DNA of 64,000 nucleotides from JBEATZ01 sp041178545 (GTDB taxonomy: Bacteria > Planctomycetota > UBA1135 > UBA2386): the NCBI GenBank assembly GCA_041178545.1, contig JBEGVB010000009.1, positions 1-64,000 of the forward strand, written 5' to 3'. Each line of letters begins with the position of its first letter. Within the stretch, counting starts at the first letter, position 1. Shown here in pieces: positions 60,932 to 64,000 of the stretch. Both the position numbers and the translations under genes were made by a program. The notes below the pieces were generated by a model, which was not told where the DNA came from, made no database searches, and worked only from the letters and a program-made list of their open reading frames with translations.

Positions 60932-63459
60932 ACCCGCGCTGGCGCCGGCTCCTCTGTGCTGCACTCGCGTCGGCTGGGCCGCTGTTCGCACAGCAGGGCG
61001 ACCGCAAGGACGAGGTGCAGCAGGACCTGCCCCCGGACCTCGCGGTGCCGCCTGCCTCGGTGCGCAGCCCCGCCGAGGAACTTGCCACGTTCCGGGTGCA
61101 ACCGGGCCACCGCGTCGAACTGGTGGCCGCCGAGCCGCTGGTGGGCGACCCCGTGGTCGCGCGCTTCGACGAGTTCCACCGGCTGTGGGTGGTGGAGATG
61201 CGCGGTTACATGCCGGACGTGGACGGGCGTGGCGAGGACCAGCCCGTGGGGCGCATCGTGGTGCTGCAGGACGAAGACGGGGACGGCAGGATGGACCGTT
61301 CCACGCCGTTCCTCGAGCAGCTGGTGCTCCCTCGCGGGGTGCTGCCGCTGCGCGGCGGCGCGCTCGCGATCGTGCCACCCAACCTCTACTGGTGCCCCGA
61401 CGCGGACGGCGACCTGCGCGCCGACCGCATGGAGCCCGTTGGCGACGGCTTCGATGCCGGCACCACCAACCCCGAGCACTCCGGCAACGGGCTGCTGTGG
61501 GGCCTCGACAACCGGGTCCACCTCGCGAACCACCCGTGGTCGTACCGGCGCAACGCGGACGGGACGTGGGAGCGGCTCCCGGCTGCCGGTCACGGCCAGT
61601 GGGGCCTGGCGCAGGACGACGTCGGCCGGCTGTTCTTCAACTACAACAGCGACTGGCTGCGCGGCGACCTCGTCCCCGGTGCCCATGCCGTGGCGCGGCG
61701 CGGGCTCGGCGGCCTCGGCGGCACCAACGTGCAGCTCACCGCGGACCAGTCCGTGTTCCCGGCGCGCGTGACCCCGGGTGTCAACCGCGGCTACCAGCCC
61801 GGCATGCTGGTGGACGGGGTGCTGCAGCGGAACAGTGCCGTGTGCGGCGTGGCCGTGTACCGCGGCGGCGTGCACCCGGAGCTGCAAGGTGACGTGTTCG
61901 TGTGCGAGCCCGCCGGCAACCTGGTGCGTCGCTTCAAGGTCCAGGGCGACGACGGCGCGCTCCAGGCCGCCAACCCGCACGGCAAGGCCGAGTTCCTCGC
62001 CTCGGTGGACGAGCGCTTCCGCCCGGTGGACCTGACCATGGGGCCCGAGGGCGCGCTGTACGTGGTGGACATGTACCGCGGCGTGATCCAGCACAAGAAC
62101 TTCGTCACGACCTTCCTGCGCAAGCAGGTCCTGGCCCGCGGCCTCGAGCGGCCCATCGGCCTCGGCCGCATCTGGCGTGTCGTGCCCGAGGACGTGGGCG
62201 CGCTGCAGCGTCCGGAGCCGCTGGGTGCGATGACCGACGCGCAACTGGTGGCAGGGCTCGCCTCCACAAGCGGGTCGCGCCGCGACACGGCGCAACGGTT
62301 GCTGGTCGAGCGCCGCGCGGGCGCGGTGGCACCGACGTTGCGGGCGATGGTGCGCGACGCAAGCGTGCGCACCACGACGCGCATCCACGCCCTCTGGGTG
62401 CTGGAGGGCACGGGTGCCTTGCTGCGCGACGACGTGCTGTGGGGGCTGCACTCGGACGAGCCATGGCTGCAGGCACATGCACTCCGCGCTGCCGCCCCAT
62501 GGCTGCGCCGCGGGGACCGCCCGGTGGTGGAGATCGCGCTCCTTGCCGCCGCCGAGGGCGCGCGCGTGGTGCAGCGCCAGCTCGCGCTCTCGCTGGCGGC
62601 GGTGCCGCAGCCGCGGCGCGCCGACGCACTCGCCCGGCTTGCCGGGTGCGACCTCGGCGACGCCTGGCTCCGCTCGGCCCTCGCTGCGGGCGCCGACGGG
62701 GCGGAGGAGTCGTTCGTGGCCGCCCTCGGCCGTGCGTGGGGCACTGCCGAGCAACCCGGCCGTGCCGACCTGCTGCGCCAGCTCGCACGCGGTCTCACGG
62801 CCTCGCGCGCGGCAGGGCGGCAGGACCGGTTGTTCTCGCTGGCCGCCGGTGCCCCTGCCGTGTGGCAGCAGCAGGCGCTGTTGCGCGGGGCGGTGGACGC
62901 GCTGCCCAAGGGCACTGCCCGCGCCGGCTGGATGACCTTCGTCAGCACGCCCACGGGACTCGCTGCCGTGCAGCGACAGGGCGACAAGGAACTGGGCAAG
63001 CTCACCACCGAGCTGCTCTCGGCCGTGGCGCTCAAGACCCCCGAGGTGGAGGTCGACGCCGACGCATCCGACCCGGCGGTTGCCGCACTCGTGTCCGCCG
63101 GCAGCAGGGTGTACGCCGCGCACTGTGCTGCATGCCACCAGCCCGACGGGCGCGGCATGCGTGGGCTGGCGCCCCCGGTGCGGGACTCGGAGTGGGTGAC
63201 CGGCGACCCGGGCAGGCTCGCCCGCATCGTGCTGCACGGTGTCCGTGGGCCGATCGAGGTGGCAGGCGAGTCCTGGGACCTCGAGATGCCGGCGCAGAAG
63301 TTCCTTGCCGACAGTGACCTCGCGGCCGCCCTCACCTACCTGCGTCGCTCGTGGGGCCACCGGGCCACGGCCGTGCGGGACGTGGACGTGGCGCGGGAGC
63401 GCGAGGCAACCAAGGACCGCAAGGGGCCCTGGACCGCGGCGGAACTCGGCGGGCCGTAG
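60928..63459 (+). CDS. PVC-type CxxCH dehydrogenase-like protein
   Basis: 843 residues. Signal peptide, then a beta-propeller dehydrogenase-like region of ~400 residues (EMRGYMPDVDG, VGRIVVLQDEDGDGRMDRS, GVNRGYQPGMLVDGVLQRN, VVDMYRGVIQHKNFVTTFLR), a helical HEAT-like region, and a C-terminal cytochrome c with CAACH near residue 735 (YAAHCAACHQPDGRGM). Typical of planctomycete PVC-type haem proteins. Coupled to the oxidoreductase by ATGA; likely a periplasmic redox partner. Confidence 0.88.
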   Translation: MNPRWRRLLCAALASAGPLFAQQGDRKDEVQQDLPPDLAVPPASVRSPAEELATFRVQPGHRVELVAAEPLVGDPVVARFDEFHRLWVVEMRGYMPDVDGRGEDQPVGRIVVLQDEDGDGRMDRSTPFLEQLVLPRGVLPLRGGALAIVPPNLYWCPDADGDLRADRMEPVGDGFDAGTTNPEHSGNGLLWGLDNRVHLANHPWSYRRNADGTWERLPAAGHGQWGLAQDDVGRLFFNYNSDWLRGDLVPGAHAVARRGLGGLGGTNVQLTADQSVFPARVTPGVNRGYQPGMLVDGVLQRNSAVCGVAVYRGGVHPELQGDVFVCEPAGNLVRRFKVQGDDGALQAANPHGKAEFLASVDERFRPVDLTMGPEGALYVVDMYRGVIQHKNFVTTFLRKQVLARGLERPIGLGRIWRVVPEDVGALQRPEPLGAMTDAQLVAGLASTSGSRRDTAQRLLVERRAGAVAPTLRAMVRDASVRTTTRIHALWVLEGTGALLRDDVLWGLHSDEPWLQAHALRAAAPWLRRGDRPVVEIALLAAAEGARVVQRQLALSLAAVPQPRRADALARLAGCDLGDAWLRSALAAGADGAEESFVAALGRAWGTAEQPGRADLLRQLARGLTASRAAGRQDRLFSLAAGAPAVWQQQALLRGAVDALPKGTARAGWMTFVSTPTGLAAVQRQGDKELGKLTTELLSAVALKTPEVEVDADASDPAVAALVSAGSRVYAAHCAACHQPDGRGMRGLAPPVRDSEWVTGDPGRLARIVLHGVRGPIEVAGESWDLEMPAQKFLADSDLAAALTYLRRSWGHRATAVRDVDVAREREATKDRKGPWTAAELGGP

Positions 63460-63522
63460 GCGTCCGGTGCCGTTGCCGCAGGGGTGCAAGTTGTGCCGCC
63501 TGCGCCTATCGTGGCGCGCCCC

Positions 63523-64000
63523 ATGGACCCCTTCGCACCACAGAAATCCGATCGCTTCACGTTTGGCCTCTGGACCGTCGGCAACCCGGGCAGGGACCCG
63601 TTCGGCGACGCAGTGCGACCGGTGCAGGACCCGTGCCACCTCGTGCGCAAGCTCGCCGAGTGCGGCGCATGGGGCGTCAACCTGCACGACAACGACCTCG
63701 TGCCGTTCGGCGCCAGCGCGGGCGAGCGCGACCGCATCGTGCGCGACTTCAAGCAGGCGCTGAAGGACCACGGGATGGTGGTGCCGATGGCGACCACCAA
63801 CCTGTTCAGCCACCCGGTGTTCAAGGACGGGGCCTTCAGTGCCAACGACCCCAAGGTGCGTGCCTTCGCGCTGCAGAAGACCATGCACGCCATCGACCTG
63901 GGCGTCGAGCTGGGGGCGAAGACCTACGTGTTCTGGGGCGGCCGCGAGGGCACCGAGGCGGATGCGTGCCGCGACCCGCGCACGGCGATGCTGCGCATGC
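63523..64000 (+). CDS. xylA: Xylose isomerase, 5' part
   Basis: Runs off the window; 159 residues seen. Begins MDPFAPQKSDRFTFGLWTVGN with GRDPFGDA, then GAWGVNLHDNDLVPFG (substrate-binding His/Asp region) and PMATTNLFSHPVFKDGAF, and ends in TYVFWGGREG. This is the short, actinobacterial-type class of D-xylose ketol-isomerase. Position after secreted sugar-type oxidoreductase genes suits a carbohydrate-use locus. Confidence 0.92.
   Translation, partial: MDPFAPQKSDRFTFGLWTVGNPGRDPFGDAVRPVQDPCHLVRKLAECGAWGVNLHDNDLVPFGASAGERDRIVRDFKQALKDHGMVVPMATTNLFSHPVFKDGAFSANDPKVRAFALQKTMHAIDLGVELGAKTYVFWGGREGTEADACRDPRTAMLRM

Noticed and set aside
60583..63888. 1101-codon minus-strand frame opposite the oxidoreductase/PVC cytochrome genes
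   Set aside because: Antisense to two well-supported genes, low-complexity His/Arg/Gly/Val composition, no recognisable domain.

Overview
The window looks like chromosomal DNA of a high-GC planctomycete. The evidence is the DUF1501 / DUF1549-DUF1553 / planctomycete-type cytochrome c cluster (37.3-42.4 kb), a PVC-type CxxCH dehydrogenase-like protein next to a Tat-exported Gfo/Idh/MocA oxidoreductase, and a Ser/Thr kinase with a C-terminal formylglycine-generating-enzyme (SUMF1-like) domain. A LpxL/HtrB-type acyltransferase fits a Gram-negative envelope. Genes are dense, and many neighbours are coupled through ATGA, GTGA or TGATG overlaps.

Layout. 0-3.7 kb: uracil and hypoxanthine phosphoribosyltransferases flank a secreted metallo-beta-lactamase/lamin-tail protein, then a zinc-ribbon protein. 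3.9-13.5 kb: S46 peptidase, thioredoxin/toroid protein, ComEC, coaD-ridA-membrane protein, and a TlpA-like protein; two MITE-like elements with terminal inverted repeats lie between convergent genes. 13.5-18.0 kb: a two-NBD ABC protein, a possible M16-like protein, and a fusion of an MglA-type GTPase with a histidine kinase. 18.0-26.4 kb: tRNA-Lys, tRNA-His, methyltransferase, two bacterial PH-domain proteins, cystathionine beta-synthase, an Arg-rich unknown, MgtE and tRNA-Pro. 26.4-36.8 kb: an acetyltransferase, two secreted proteins with a related C-terminal region, and a minus-strand operon MoxR ATPase - unknown - metallopeptidase/vWA - MetK-like paralogue - MetK. That operon is headed by what reads as a SAM-II riboswitch. 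36.8-42.4 kb: rlmH and the planctomycete cytochrome/DUF1501/DUF1553 operon. 42.7-46.3 kb: type III glutamine synthetase and a GPH-family transporter. 46.3-51.8 kb: a phosphate (Pst) operon with two complementarily degenerate ATPases and a PhoU fused to a catalytically dead LMW-phosphatase-like domain, preceded by 11-bp Pho-box-like repeats. 51.8-54.0 kb: acyltransferase and MFS permease. 54.1-59.4 kb: a kinase-SUMF1 gene, then decayed or rearranged derivatives (kinase N-terminus fused to a CPBP protease, IS91-type transposase tail, stand-alone SUMF1 duplicate). 59.5-64.0 kb: sugar-type oxidoreductase, PVC cytochrome protein, and the start of xylose isomerase.

The most notable points are: a SAM-sensing leader controlling a MoxR/vWA system together with canonical and divergent MetK; the GTPase-kinase fusion; the asymmetric PstB pair with a PhoU-pseudophosphatase fusion; and the inverted-repeat elements sitting directly against stop codons. 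All calls come from reading the sequence and translations; no searches or alignments were run.
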